A stretch of DNA of 64,000 nucleotides from Pseudisothecium myosuroides (GCA_951799445.1 OX637289.1:7159321-7223320), one strand, 5' to 3'; positions 34,900 to 47,700 are shown, numbered from the stretch's first letter. Numbers and translations are program-made. Notes: generated by a model from the sequence alone, not told the origin.

Positions 34900-37088
34900 T
34901 GGACCGAGTTTTGGAGCGTCGTGAAGCTGAAAACGAGTCTAGCAACAGTGGATGAATTAGATGTTCACTTGCTTGAGCAGCTAAGCAAGAAATTTTGAAG
35001 AACCAAATACAGGGATTTAGTAGAGTGGAACAAAAGAGAGTAATTTGTTGTCCTTTTTTTTTCTCCAGTGGGCTATTTTGAGAGTTTGAAATGGAACCAA
35101 AACTAATTCAAACTTCGCAGGAAGAGTGAGGTGTGAGTCCGAGCCAGGGATAGTTTTCCAGATTTCACCTTTGGAGATTCAAGTAATGACAATGTACTGT
35201 ACTGTACAGCATGTTGACTGAGTTTCTCAGTAAATACTTGTATATTATAATCCAGTGTTCCAAATGTCCGTTTGCCTTGCCTTGCCTTGCCTGCATATTT
35301 GTTTGATATACATAGTTGCTTTGAATGGTTTGAAACAAAAGCAAGAACAGCTAAACTTACATCTCGTCCAATTTGAGACCCTGCACCCATTTCCGTATGA
35401 ACCAATGTTAGACTGTAGAATACTGATGTACACAACGTGAAATAATGCAAAACTGTAAAACTAGTGAATCCTCTATCAATGGAATTTGTCCATGTGTTTC
35501 AAGAAAAAAAAAACTGAAAAAAACTAGTGAATTGACGTAAAGATAATGTAAAGTAATGAAAATCTACACGGAAGATAAACGTGAACAAGAATGGCCAATC
35601 CATGTAAGTTACCACATTCAGTTTCTGGCTCCACGGGGATGCAAAAGAAAACAATGAAGATTTTCTGCATGTTAGCGAGCTTTTGAAGTGAAATGCAATT
35701 TGTAGCATATATTATGGAGACACAATGAATTAGTTATAATTAGTTATAAAATTCAAAGGTGAGTGACGCTATGCAACAGATCCGTACATGATGTATATCA
35801 AAAACATAAAGTTATTCAGAATATCCTGATAATGTTCTCCAAGTAAAAGGTGCAATTGAAAGAAACTTTATTGAATACTATCCACTTGCAAAACTCCACA
35901 ATCATGGGGAATCATGGTAAGGATGAGACCTTTAACAAGTTGGAAGAGGGGGGCACATGTTCTAAAGGCTGAGTACAACATTGTCAACGAAGAGAGTGAT
36001 GCAAAGAGTGAATTGTTTGCCACATATAAACTCAACTCTAGAAGGACATTGAGGCCTGAAAGTGGTTGATGAGTGACTTCATTGTTCAATGTAGAAACAA
36101 AGAATGTACCTATTGGTCCAATAATCAAAGCAATTTTGGTGACTACCTTGGTCATGGAGGGTTGCATCCCTTAAAGGTTAAGCAAGTTAACCCCCAACGG
36201 CAACTCCACCCTATTTACTATCAATGAATGCATTCATTACCCAAAATGGTCTTCAACTCTACCATCGGTTGTTCTACTATATTGTATCAACATACCATAA
36301 AAGTCAATAGTAGGCAAAATTACTTCATGTTTTCATAAAAATACATGGACTTGTTAACATTCTAAAGGGGGAATCTACACAACCCTAGTGGAAATGGGCC
36401 AACCATAAGGTTTCATTTTAAGCAAAAAAATAGCTCAAACCAATAAAAATCAAATTCAATGGAATATTTGCATTGATTGCAAGTTCAATGTGCCCAAACG
36501 AGTGTCCAAACTTCAAAATGTAGGCTTTTCTAGCCCTTCCAAAAGGTAAAGTTTTGTCTTTGAACATTTTTAGAAAAATTAAACCACTAATAACTTTTAC
36601 AAGAAATTGGAAATTGCTAATCCAATGGTGACAATGTAACCAAAAGTGGCAGTTTATCACAATGTTTATAATGTTGTAATAAATGATAGGATTTTTTGTT
36701 GTTGCTCTTATTTGAAAATTTTCAAGATTGAGTGCAAAAAACAACTTTATATGTTTTTTTCTACCTTCATTGCCCGTAAAATAAAACTTCTCATAATTTG
36801 ACTTCATTATTTAGAATTGAATTATTCAAATGTTTTTGAGTAAGCATGAATTTATAAAATCCAACAAAATTAAATAATATCTTTTTAGAATATATCTTTT
36901 GTTGCCTATTTTGAAATTGATCATTTTTTTTTAATTCGAATTTTTGCAAAAATTATTGGAATGATGTGAATCAAAGCTTTACACATAGATTAGAATGATT
37001 AGCATCCTTCCTAAAAATTTCATGCAAAAATTCCAAATTATAAAATCACCAAGACCTGCCCCAATTTTTTTTAAAAAAACCCGAAGTG
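34900..37088. other. Spacer after the lumen protein gene
   Basis: The first 350 bp are probably 3' UTR, including a TGCCT-type short repeat near 35,273. From 35,500 to 37,088 the DNA is AT-rich and without supported genes. TTAACCCCC near 36,188 resembles the TTAA-element terminus, but no partner end was found. Confidence 0.4.
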
Positions 37089-37207
37089 AACTAGTAGAAA
37101 ACGCAGGAATTTTGACAGAATTTTGTTGATTTGGTCGCGTTGTCTTGGTCACTTTTCTATTGATTTCAACAAAAATCTGTCAAAATTTCTGCGTTTTCTA
37201 CTAGTGC
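37089..37207. mobile_element. Hairpin MITE, termini CACTAGTAGAAAACGCAG
   Basis: ACTAGTAGAAAACGCAG followed by AATTTTGACAGAA on the left is repeated in inverted form on the right, ending GCGTTTTCTACTAGTG. The arms are about 40 bp with a few mismatches, in a 119-bp unit. CACTAGTAGAAAA is a familiar terminus of small CACTA-type elements in plants, so a Tnp2 transposase such as the relic at 4.4-9.9 kb could have moved it. Confidence 0.8.
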
Positions 37208-37230
37208 TCCTTAATCTCTTAGGAATTAAT

Positions 37231-37418
37231 GTAGCTTTTATCCAATACTTTGATCCAATCCCGCCAAAATGTAGGGCCCTTATTGATTCTAGATTGAGAA
37301 TCTATGATAATACCTTAACTTCACATATATTGTAGTTTTACATTCTTGGTCTAGAATCAATGAAGGCCTTACATTTAGGTGGGATTGGATAAGGAGTCGG
37401 TATTGGATAAAGCTAGCT
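37231..37418. mobile_element. Hairpin MITE, about 60-bp arms
   Basis: The left arm (GTAGCTTTTATCCAATAC ... ATTGATTCTAGA) pairs with the right arm (TCTAGAATCAATGAAGG ... GTATTGGATAAAGCT) over about 60 bp with scattered mismatches, leaving a loop of about 60 bp. It starts 24 bp after the CACTA-type hairpin. Confidence 0.8.
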
Positions 37419-37661
37419 ACCTCAAGACAAATAAAGACAAATCCATGTATCTTCATCATTCTACCAATACACTAATAATGAAGTTTAGTGTTTCCAAAAC
37501 TAATTACAAATCTGAACACTAAACGACAACAATGTAACAATGTAACACTACTAATGTAGCCAACACTAAACATGAACTCAAATTTGTTGTCATTTTTTTC
37601 ACTACTCCCTCCAAAACTTGAAATTAAAAAGCCTAGGCCAACCCCCGACTTCCCTTGCTAA

Positions 37662-38230
37662 GAACTCCCTCTGTCCGACTAAAAACCTCCAAAAAGTTTC
37701 TCCACGAGGGATTAACTATATTTTTAGTCTTTGTGCCAGTGATACATGCATTCAAAAACTAGCAATCCATGCTTCAAATCTATGCAAAATCTCCAACTTC
37801 AGCGCGGCATTCAAAATCCATGCAGAAAGTATCGTATTTGAACATTGTTTGTGAATGCTGCCAACTTTGTTATTCTTGATGATTTAAAAGTTGATGGCAA
37901 CAATGGGATTCTAAAAACATGTGTTACAACCTAAATTCCCACAAGAAAGAAACCTAGCCCACGTCATGAACAAATTTGCATAGCGTTGAAGTGGTCACCG
38001 AACCCATTGTCAATACTACTATCTGAGGAAGTACAACGTGCCTCATATGGGCAAGGCCAAGCTTTCTAGGAGAGGAGTGTTCTTTGATCTCTTGACTTGC
38101 CCCCCCCCCCCCCCCAAGGTCATTCAACACAGCCAATGCTTACGCAACAAGTCGAAATCATAAAACGGAGCTTTTTAGTGGGACAAGAATTGTGCCTGGT
38201 TTGGAGGTTTTTAGTGAGACAGAGGGAGTA
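37662..38230. mobile_element. Stowaway-like MITE, CTCCCTCTGTC termini
   Basis: The left end reads CTCCCTCTGTCCGACTAAAA and goes on ACCTCCAAA; the right end is its inverted match, TTTGGAGGTTTTTAGTGAGA then CAGAGGGAGTA. The roughly 30-bp inverted repeat starting with (TA)CTCCCTC is the signature of plant mariner/Stowaway-type MITEs. The interior has no gene. Confidence 0.85.
38100..38115. repeat. Run of 16 C
   Basis: An uninterrupted C homopolymer inside the Stowaway-like element; its length may be affected by sequencing error. Confidence 0.9.
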
Positions 38231-39684
38231 CCCCGTAACTGCCAACCACGCAAACTAATAAGCTGACCACACTATTTCCTCGTCGGAGCTTCTTCCAAGA
38301 TACAACCTTTTGTGCGCAAGTAGGCGATGGCCAACCAAGCGTTTTGGTCTGCCAATTCGCAGCGCCCCTTTTTCGTGTGTCTCCGAGATCACCAGATTCC
38401 CGAACCCCTCCTCGTCCTCGATTGGGATTCCAATCTGCGGCCATGGAGGCTGCAATCCGCCGCTCTTCGTCTTCCATGGAGCTTCAATTCTTGCTCTTCC
38501 TTGCAACTGGGAAGTGGCGTTTGGGTTCTTCTCTCGTCTCGCTGTTTCTCGCTGTTCTCCTTTGCAAGCTTCGTAGGTTTGTAGCTCAAAATCTGAGTTT
38601 TTCGTTCCATGTAAGAGCTTCCGGGACGACAATCAATGGGGAAGCGGTGGTTGCGCAAGGGGTGGGGAGGGGTGGAGCTTATTGCTTTGTAGCGTGGAAG
38701 AGGAGCTTGGATTCAGGAGGTAGGTGATGGCTTTATCTTCATAGTTCATAGTACTGCTTGCACCTTCTTCTGTCAGTGTGTTGGGACAGAGTCTGTCTAC
38801 ACTTGCAGGCTTTAGCGATTAGCGTTGAATCTGTATACTCTGTAAACTCGAATCTGGATCTTACTGTGGGAAATTTTAAATGGGGAGATGTCTTTTGGGC
38901 ACAACCAGTTTTTATATTTAGGTTATTGATGCGGATGCTATGATCTTGGGTGGTACAGTATGATGGAAAAGGAAGCATTTCTTGGGAGACTAAGTGAAAT
39001 TGGAAAAAGGGGAGTGGTTATGGCTTATAGCCCAGCTCAAGGTTTAGAAAGACTGTGAGCTGGAGAGTATAAGGAGAATCTCATATAAGGTGAATTGAAA
39101 TTAGGGTAGGATTCGCAACTTGGACGAGGGGTTTCACGGGAATAAGCAATATGAGAAGGCAAGAGCCGGTGTTGTGGGTGCTTGTTCCATGAGGATACGT
39201 GCTCTGTGTAAAGAGCTTTGAGGAACTTGTTGAAACATGATCTACGAGTTCACTCTAAGCAATGAGAGTCACCCACTTTGAATAGAAATGGAAGTTTTTG
39301 AGAGTGGAAATTACATTTCCTGGCTCAAGGAATGGCTTCCAGGGACCATGTTCTTCGGGAATTCAGGGGACTTACTATTCTTGTGTCTGCAGCAGGGCAT
39401 CCACATGGAGCTCCAGCATCGACAGAGGAGAAATCAAGTATTGCGCAAGCTCACCTTAAGTACACCTCCTTCTATTGACATTGCAATTTCCATAGATAAT
39501 TTTTTGCAGGCAATATTTGCTAGCAGAGATAGGCGTTAAATGGACTCAGGGGTTCAGATCAATTCCTGCGGGCTTCGCCTGACTGTACCATTCTTGTGCA
39601 GGTTCATTTTGGATCCATTCTGTAAGAGTTTGTGAGTGTGATCTGTAGCATTGTTGAAAATTTCTTGAAAGCCAATTGATCACA
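38231..39684 (+). promoter_or_regulatory. Upstream region of the CAAD gene
   Basis: A GC-richer segment at 38,250-38,730 is open in several frames on both strands (the longest is 127 codons at 38344-38727, +), but I recognise no domain. It may be a CpG-rich promoter and leader for the gene starting at 39685, or a separate short gene. From 38,730 on nothing is seen. Confidence 0.3.
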
Positions 39685-41814
39685 ATGGCATCGATCCCAA
39701 GATGTTGGTCTCCACCTGAGCACGCCTCTGTGAGCTCCTCGCAGCTCTCTTCTTTGAACTTCAGCAACCTTCCTCGTGTTCAGCAGGTACTCTTCCTCTT
39801 CTCTTGTTTTACCATTCCAGAGCTTTCTTATTAGATAGGTTAGGTCTCCTTGAGATCTGATGTCTTATTAGATGGGTGTCAAAACATGTTACACAATACT
39901 ATTTAACTTCTGTGCAATATTCCCAAAACATTCTTGTGTACTTTAGGAACAATTCTGAATAATCCGAATGCATTCTAATAATATGCTTGTGTGATATCTT
40001 TGTTAGATACCGTCTCAAACATACTAGAGATCGTGTTTGTCTCTCTTCATTCCATCAATTTTTGCTTTTTTCATATTAGTTTGAAAACCTGCCATTTTTA
40101 AAGTAATCCTTTGAAATCACTCTAGGTTCGTGGTAGCCGTGCTCAAAGAAGATTGCAAGTACGATGCTCGATCCAGGAAGAGGAAGTGAAATTGAAGAAG
40201 AACCAGGAGTTGAACCTGCCTCTGCAATCCAAACAAAACGTGGACGAACCTTTGGCGGAGCAGCCCCTGGGGGAGGTCAGTCCTGAGGACGTCAAGGCAA
40301 CGCTAAAAGCTGCAAGGGAGAAGTTTGGCCGAACGACAGTGACAAAAGCGTTGCAGCAAGCGAAGCAGCAGCTGGGGAAGCAAGGAGTGGCCAAGCTGAC
40401 GTTATTTGGTGGGGCTGCAGCTGTGGGGGTCTTCCTCTCCGGAGCTGTACTCTCATCTTTGGAGGTTTTACCAGTCGTCCCTGAGGCCATGCAAGCTGTG
40501 GGACTCGCCTACTCGTTCGTAGTGGCCAGCCGGGTGATTCGAGGAGCTCCTGAGAAATTCAAGGTATCACCCATCCGGGCCGTTCTAGAGATTGTGGAGG
40601 AAGGAGGGAAGATGACCAAGCAGAGAACTAGCTTGGTCATGCCACAGGTAAGGTTATACCACATTTACTCTGTTTACAAAACATATGTACTGTGTATTTT
40701 GTATTCGTACATTGTGTCGTAGCGACATGGCATTGAGACACATGTCTACTCAGGTACCTACACCCAGTTGGAACCCCCGCCTAATTGTGTACATCCCCTC
40801 TTCGTTTCAGAACCTAAATCTAGGATAGTCATTCTTGTCTTATGAGATTTGTCCCACATGAATGAAAGAAGAATGAAAACTCTAGATTTAGGTTCTGAAA
40901 TGAAGATGGGGTATACATTGTGATGCAATAAGGTAGTGGCTGCAGTTACATTTATTTACCTTATTCAGGCTTGGCCTCATTACCTTCATTCTGAGGTTCC
41001 CTTCTGTGTGCAAGCATGTGTTCAGGCGTATTCTGAGTACAAGAGATCATATGTATTTGTACATCATGCTGGATACATGTACTTTCCTTCGATGCAAAGT
41101 CCTGGTTCTTGGCCTTGTACTTCAATATTTCTTGGATATTGTTGTCATCGGATCAGGATGGTGATGAATCAACATTTGACGCCCTAGTACACGTTATTTT
41201 CTTAGGATCTGGACAAGTATACCGCCGCAGCGATGGAGCGCTTAGCTCGGGAGCGTGACAGGGCTGTGAACCAAGTGGCGGAGATGAAACGACGGACAGC
41301 AGAGTACTCTCAAGTTGTGTCCGAGAAAGAAGCCCTTGAAACAGTGGCCTTGCAGCTTGCGGAGGAGAGAGAGACGGCCATGGCGGAGGTCAATACCTTG
41401 AAATCGGCTGTGGAGTCCATGAGTGATAGAATGAAGGGGATAGAAGCCATGCTTGAAAAAGAAGTGGGGCAGCTGAAGTCCCAGAACCAGGCGCTGGAAA
41501 CAGTGGCCTTGCAACTGGCGCAGGAGCGCAAAGTGGCCATGGAGGAGACGGCCAACCTCAAAGCCAGATCAAAGTTTGAGAAACTGGCCCTGGAAGAAGT
41601 GGCCATGCAATTAGCTCAAGAGAGAGATGATGCGCTGGCAGAGATTGACAGCTTGAGGAAGGTGGTGGCTAATATGGGAAGCAGTGCTTCTAGTGACATT
41701 AGAACTCAATGGCAAGATGAACATGTAGAGCCACCTCAACAAGACATCAGTAGCCTCACTGTTTCCCACGTCGTGGATGAGTCCGAGGTGCAGCCACCCA
41801 GTTTCTTTCCCTGA
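39685..41814 (+). CDS. Plastid CAAD/CURT1-like membrane protein with coiled coil
   Basis: Three exons, 39685-39786, 40126-40647 and 41206-41814, all phase 0, give 410 residues. Residues 1-48 are Ser/Arg-rich with no acidic residue after 13, as in chloroplast transit peptides. A CAAD-type domain follows at about 85-190: an amphipathic helix (KATLKAAREKFGRTTVTKAL), then two hydrophobic segments (LTLFGGAAAVGVFLSGAVL and AVGLAYSFVVASRVI) joined by LEVLPVVPE. Family members bind thylakoid or envelope membranes, and CURT1 proteins bend grana margins. Exon 3 is a long coiled coil with three near-identical blocks (LETVALQLAEERE, LETVALQLAQERK, LEEVAMQLAQERD). Typical CURT1 proteins lack such a tail, so this belongs to the larger CAAD proteins with an extra stromal or cytosolic helix. 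The role of this version is inferred only. Confidence 0.82.
40782..40924. repeat. Hairpin (MITE-like) in intron 2 of the CAAD gene
   Basis: TTTCAGAACCTAAATCTAG on the left pairs with CTAGATTTAGGTTCTGAAA on the right, and the flanks continue with GTGTACATCCCC against GGGGTATACATTG. Arms are about 55 bp with a loop of about 30 bp. It probably arrived as a small transposon. Confidence 0.8.
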
Positions 41815-44800
41815 GCTTTACAGTTGTTGTTCTCATCCGGGCATACATATTTCAGGTAAAGAACCCATTCTCGTCTCTTCAGCTGTTTTGAGTGTTTTCG
41901 GGAGGATTGGATATGGTGCATCTTGTTCCCCATGTTTGCATCTCTTAAGTGGTGCTAAAGACTTTTGATCCCTCTTTTTAACTCAGAGTTGCTAAGGTGA
42001 GGCCTAATCCTCAATTTAGGAAGACAACTCAATGTGATTAGATGGCATGTCTTATTGTCATTCCAAATAAATACAAGTTGATCGAGAATTCAAATGTAAT
42101 TTCAAATAAGAAATGAAAGAGGTGCTAAATGGAGGATAACTCTGTTTTATGAATTAGTTGTGAATTTTTCAAAGTTTTGTTTACAGGGTAAGTAAAATCA
42201 TGAGAATGCTGAAGACTTGTATATTGTCGAATTCATTAGGTTCTGAATATGCACTTGTCACTGAGAAACTGAGAAATATGTCACTGGTCACCTGTTCTGA
42301 GAAACCTTCAAATAAGCTTCAAATCGCCTTGTGACAGGTGCTTGGTGACCAGCTTGCTAAAGATTTTATCAACAAAAACATCATTGCAATGGTATTATGT
42401 ACTTGTACATTATGTGCGGGGATGCGGAGATGGAGCCAAAGATCACTGCAAGAGCCCAATTGACCTACGAAAGGAATTTGAGAAACTGGCCATTCATGTA
42501 GGCCATGCATCAAAAATAGTGTGCTGCAGGATTTTTGATTTTGAGTACGTTATGCAATGCATATGACATATGCCTGTGAGTGCTTATGGGTTACGAGGAG
42601 CATTGATGGTCTCGTACGCTAGTTTGTAACATATATTTTCTGCACTCCTGAAATGGATGCATCTTCTTTTCACTCCATGTTTCTTGATCAATTGTTATAC
42701 AATGTGTCTTTTGAATGGACGCATGGGTGATTGCAATCTCTTAACAGTCATGAAGAGATCACAGTGAGGTTTTCAAAACTCTTGGTAGACACCCAAAAAC
42801 GACACTAACTGATATGCGTACTCAAGGGTCAGGTACTAAATTGATTTTGGGTGTGTCAGTCTTGTTAGATTGCAACTGCAAAGCCTCATAATGTCCTTAG
42901 TGTTCAAGCTTTCTCTTCTTGGTCCCACTTAAAATTCCTTGACTTTAGTAGACTTGTCTTCATATTATAGCACACCCAACTGTAACACCTTCTGTTCTCC
43001 AACAATCGAAAAAATGGACTTGAGTGGATATTTCCATGACTCAAAACCACCACAACTTTTCAGAAGCAAGCAAGTAGAGGTGACAATCAAACTAGCAATC
43101 AAAGTTTTTTGAAGCAACCAATTGAAATTGAGACATTGTGAGTTCCAAAGGTGTTTATTTAAGGTGAGTCTAGTGTTATGTATAAGGTATCCTATGTTTT
43201 CACCTTTGAAAATTAGTAAAATATTACTTCAGTGTTGGAAAATTACTAAAACCACTTGGGTTGCATTTCCCTAGATTTTGCTAATAATCTCATCAAATTG
43301 TTTAGATATTCAATCACTAAAATAGTAGAAATAGAAAAAGTGTTGCTTTTAGGTGCTCATATCTTACATGACAAGTAGAGAGGTTATAGTATCAAGTAGA
43401 GGATACTTCAATCACTAGGATGTGATCTCATCTCTACAGTAAGCATTGCCATGTCTTGCAACTAAGGTGAAAACATCCAAACTCATCCATGAACCCATTC
43501 TTGACATCTTTTGACTGAAGTATTTTCAAAAGTGGAATTAAACCATTCCCATATTTAATTGTGCGTGGTTGACTATTGATTTGGTGTCTCCAAAAGTGCA
43601 ATTAAATTGTTCACATATTTAATTATGCGTAATTGACTACTAAGTTTTTAGGTGTCAAGTTTATGAGATGTCTATGTGACCATTTCAATGGTCTAGGGAG
43701 TGGAGCTTCCATTTTGAATATTCATAGTAACTATATATCTTATCCAAAAATTCTTTTTCTTTCTTTGAAATTCATAGTTTTCATTTGCTAATATTACAAT
43801 AATTTTTTTCTTAAAAAAAATGCCTCCAACTATGTTAAATTGCTTATCTTGACATTTTTGGATGTTTTTACCTTAAATAGAAAAAAACTAGAAATTTAGA
43901 TGAAGGAATAATATGATCTTTTTAGCGAATTGAAGCAAAGGTATTTTTAAGTAAACGTGAAGAAATTTGGATAAAAAATGAAGAGATATTTATTAAAAAT
44001 ATTCTATGAACAATGCAAATAAAATATGATAAGGGTGTGAGACTCCAAACACTACAACAAACTTGAAATCTTGTATGAAAAAATACCAACCTATGCCAAG
44101 TCAAGTACAGTCAATGGAACCCCATCCTACTCGTTGAATGGGATTTGACAAATATAAATGAGCTTTGTTTGTTGTCTATAAGTAGTTTGCCTAAATTGAA
44201 CTAGCTTTTTTGAACCTTGTCAATTCTTCAAGTTGTTTCTCACGAGATTTAGTAACCATGTTTAGATAATCCATGGAAAATGGATCTCTATGTATCCTAT
44301 AATATCTACAATACTAGTATATTCAATTAATACAAAATAAAGCAATTTAATATCATATTTTTCTACTGGAAGAATATTTATTTTTTAAATTTAATCACTA
44401 TAGGACAAAGAAGATACCCCCCAAATTCTCCCATAGTTACTAAAAAAACTAAAACTAAAGTGATTTCTTGTTGAAAAATGCAATATATAACAATTAGTTT
44501 TGCAACCATTGAATTAATCAATTGTGTAGCATTGAATGTCTCTTTTAAGATTTTGATTCAAAATCAATGAGAAAAAAACAACAATAAATAATAGGATTAT
44601 CCATGAATAAAATGTTGAAAAAAATATAATAAATACAAAAATAGTGGTTTTACATAATGATCCTAGGCCGTACAATATACATTCAATAACTCTTCCATTT
44701 CCTAATAGTCTATCATACCTTCCTTCACGAATTATATTCATATCTTAAATGTTTACAAAATATTGCTTCACCATTGATATTCATATATTTAGTGTTGGTG

Positions 44801-46593
44801 TTTAGGGAGGGTCAATAGTAGGTGCTTATAAAGTAGGTATCCCAAAACCGCCACTAATTGCTACTGTGCCTAATTACTACTATTAGACTGTTCAAATTCT
44901 TATATATTCTTATTGGCAAGGGAAAGGAGGATTCAACACACCAAAGAACGCGACATTTGGATACTATATGCAAAAGTTATGAAAGAACAAAGTTTGGTTC
45001 TAAAAGTGTTTCTTTCACAGAGGATTTTAGAGATGTACACACACTGAAGATGGCGCTTTAAGATCAGTGGCACATTTGGGATGCCTACCTTACCTTCCAT
45101 TGATCCTTGTTACCACCAACATCATCCAATCAGACACTACATTGTCCTACTAGTGTGTGTGACACTAATTACAATAGTCACACTATTTGTAAAATATCTA
45201 AAGTAGTGCAGGCTGAAATACTAAACCAATTATGTTTGCACCCAAAATTTTGTAACAAGAGCATTCATTTGTCCTATTAGAGTGTAGGGTGAAACATCTG
45301 AAGTAGTGTAGGCCTGAATGTCTATGGCTTGCCGATTTTTGAATGGAAACAGGGTGGTCTGCTGTCACTAAAGGCAAACAACAACCTCCCACTTTAAATT
45401 GCATTAGCAAATTCAAATGCAATTCATACAGTGATGAATTTTTTTATCAAACCGTTGTAACCAAAACTCTCTCTACAGCTTTATACAACTCCCCAAGAGA
45501 GAATTAACGTCGGTTCTCAGTTGGAGCGGTGGCATACTTCAAGGGTATGTTCGTATGAGGTCCCGCAGCTGGATATTGTGTGTGACAAATCCTACATATC
45601 ATCTTTAGATGATAGATTCTACATTTGATTTTTAGTTTACATTAAGATACATCTCCCCAAAATCACACTCAGTATCTACATGTGCTGAAAGCTTAATGAG
45701 ACAATTATAAACATTTAGCTGCAAAACTAAGGCACCTAAAAAATTTGAAAACCGCAAGAAGTTAGTTTCTTTCTCGGCGAGCTCCAAAAGACAACCACCA
45801 TCATAACATGCACTTCACATCACATTTTGTCAAGAATGAGCTCCCCACAGACTGCACCAAAAGACAGATACGTTACCAGATGTCTTGCCATCCATTCCAG
45901 AAGAAAAATATACACTTACTGGAGCAGCTTGTTTGCTGCTGTGGTAGTTACGAGTTGTAAACACCTCTTTCCAACTAAGATTCTACCCTCTACACCTAAT
46001 AATTACAGAGAAAGGAGTGTACAATTTCTCACCATGATCCTGTGAGATGGAACTCCAGAAACAACTTCACTCCTTCACACAGGTGAAGCTTAACAGCTTC
46101 TACCAAATGACGAAGAACAAGCGCTCGAACATGTTGGTCAGAAATCACCAGACGAGAGTTCTGTGGGTATGGTACATGATTCACATAAGCCATGAGCTAT
46201 ATCAGGGGGTGTCAGACCTTGGGCTCCACAAACAGAGTCCAATTGGAGACGCAAATCCGAAAACTCTACCCCAGGGTAAGAGTGCTGAGGCGAGAATTGG
46301 GGCCTCGAATTCCCACAGTACGGAGTGTCAGAGTTCAGGATTTGCGCTCCAAGAATGGAGGCAATTTACGCAACATGATCCGACGTTTCTAATCCTTTGA
46401 AACGAGGCTCAGAACTGCGCAGGGCCGGATTTGAAAACAAACAACAGAATCTTGTGGCTGAAATCAAGAACTTGGACGCTCTCTTGTAGAATCATGGTCT
46501 CGAAATCTAGACTCAGAACCCCCGGACACCCCCGATCAGAAAACAGAGACTATAAACAAATGTAAACAGAAGGAAAAAGAGAGCTTCCCTCCG
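41815..46593. other. Spacer between CAAD and F-box genes
   Basis: The first 200-500 bp are probably 3' UTR of the CAAD gene. 42,000-45,800 is AT-rich, without any frame that looks like protein. 45,800-46,590 is less AT-rich and faces the 3' end of the minus-strand F-box gene, so it probably includes that gene's 3' UTR. Confidence 0.4.
43528..43655. repeat. 64-bp tandem duplication
   Basis: AAAAGTGGAATTAAACC at 43,528 recurs as AAAAGTGCAATTAAATT 64 bp later, and the two units share CATATTTAATT and TTGACTA words in register. There are two diverged copies. Confidence 0.75.
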
Positions 46594-47700
46594 TTACAGC
46601 AGGAAACCAGGATTCAACGTTGTGGAGCTTGCAGCCAGCGTCCGGTTCAAATGGTGCCGTTTCTGCACCGACCGCCATGAGCCTCTTGACAAATCATACA
46701 CCAGCGACCTTCCACTACTCGAAGTGAACACAATCGCTCCTTCCGAAGCCACCGCAAGAAAGCTCGGCATCCCTTCACAGTTATTCCAAGTCAAGCATGT
46801 CGGATACAGCAACGAATGCCAAGTCTCCGGCATGCGAGCCACTCGAACAGGCACCTTGGGCGAAGGCAGCACTTTCGATATCGTGATCCCCGATTTCAAA
46901 CAAGTCTCCAGGTCACAGTAGCACCGCATTCTGGAGCCTGCCACAATGTAAACCTCGCCACTACACACCACGAGCTGCACAAAGGAAAGACTCTGCGACA
47001 ATTCAATACCCTTGTTGCTCCACACGTTGTCGAGAAGGCTGTATGTTAGCAAAACGTAACAAGAGCCGTTCCCGAAGACAGTGTAGACCGTGTTGTTGCA
47101 GACCGCAGAGCACACCGGGTCGGGGTTGTCCGGCGGATTCGCAAGCAGAATCCACTTCTCCACCTCCGAGTCGTACATGTGCATGCGCTCCCCGAAGACG
47201 ACGACCTTGTAGGCTTTCGCGGAGTAATCCACCGTCAACATCGGCAGAATGAGATCCATATCTACAATAGGTGGCAACCTCTTCAAGGTTTTGGTCACGG
47301 GGTGGCAGACATAGAGCACTTTCAGATTCGACGTGCGGTATAGTACAAGAAATAACCCGCCGGCTGCATCGACTGTATCTAAAGAGTAATTAGAGGTGCC
47401 ACTAGGGTTTGCTTGTTTTGTGTGGTCTACGAGATAAGTGCTATCAAGGTTGTAGAATCGCTCGTCCGCTAGGTCTAAGACGCACCACCCGGCGTCGCTG
47501 TTGCGGCTCTTGCCCGGGGTGAGGAGCACGTAGAAGCGTTGCCGCGGCGCTAATGCGCAGAGCGTCCCGAACTCCGGGGAGTCGATAAGCGCATTCCATT
47601 GCTTGCAGACGGCGCGGAGGCGGCACACCGACGGGATGGACAGGAATCCGAAAATCCGCATGAGAATGTCTAGCGGTAATTCTCGCGCTGGATTCGCCAT
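46594..47700 (-). CDS. F-box protein, kelch/FBA type
   Basis: A single frame of 368 codons from ATG at 47700. The F-box is at residues 8-45 (LPLDILMRIFGFLSIPSV, then RLRAVCKQWN), placed right at the N-terminus as in most plant F-box proteins. The C-terminal part has kelch-like blades: CHPVTKTLKRLP, MYDSEVEKWILL, TYSLLDNVWSN and VYDLSRGSWRSV each mark a strand ending in W or L. By family role it would link a substrate to SKP1-CUL1 ubiquitin ligase. The coding part has no intron. It points away from the tandem repeat and the 8.9-kb transposon; its promoter must lie within the 1.3 kb before the transposon insertion. The substrate is unknown. Confidence 0.92.
   Translation of the reverse strand: MANPARELPLDILMRIFGFLSIPSVCRLRAVCKQWNALIDSPEFGTLCALAPRQRFYVLLTPGKSRNSDAGWCVLDLADERFYNLDSTYLVDHTKQANPSGTSNYSLDTVDAAGGLFLVLYRTSNLKVLYVCHPVTKTLKRLPPIVDMDLILPMLTVDYSAKAYKVVVFGERMHMYDSEVEKWILLANPPDNPDPVCSAVCNNTVYTVFGNGSCYVLLTYSLLDNVWSNKGIELSQSLSFVQLVVCSGEVYIVAGSRMRCYCDLETCLKSGITISKVLPSPKVPVRVARMPETWHSLLYPTCLTWNNCEGMPSFLAVASEGAIVFTSSSGRSLVYDLSRGSWRSVQKRHHLNRTLAASSTTLNPGFLL

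Noticed and set aside
38344..38727. 127-codon plus-strand frame upstream of the CAAD gene
   Set aside because: Several frames on both strands are open in this GC-rich patch and none shows a domain; a leader or promoter is more likely.
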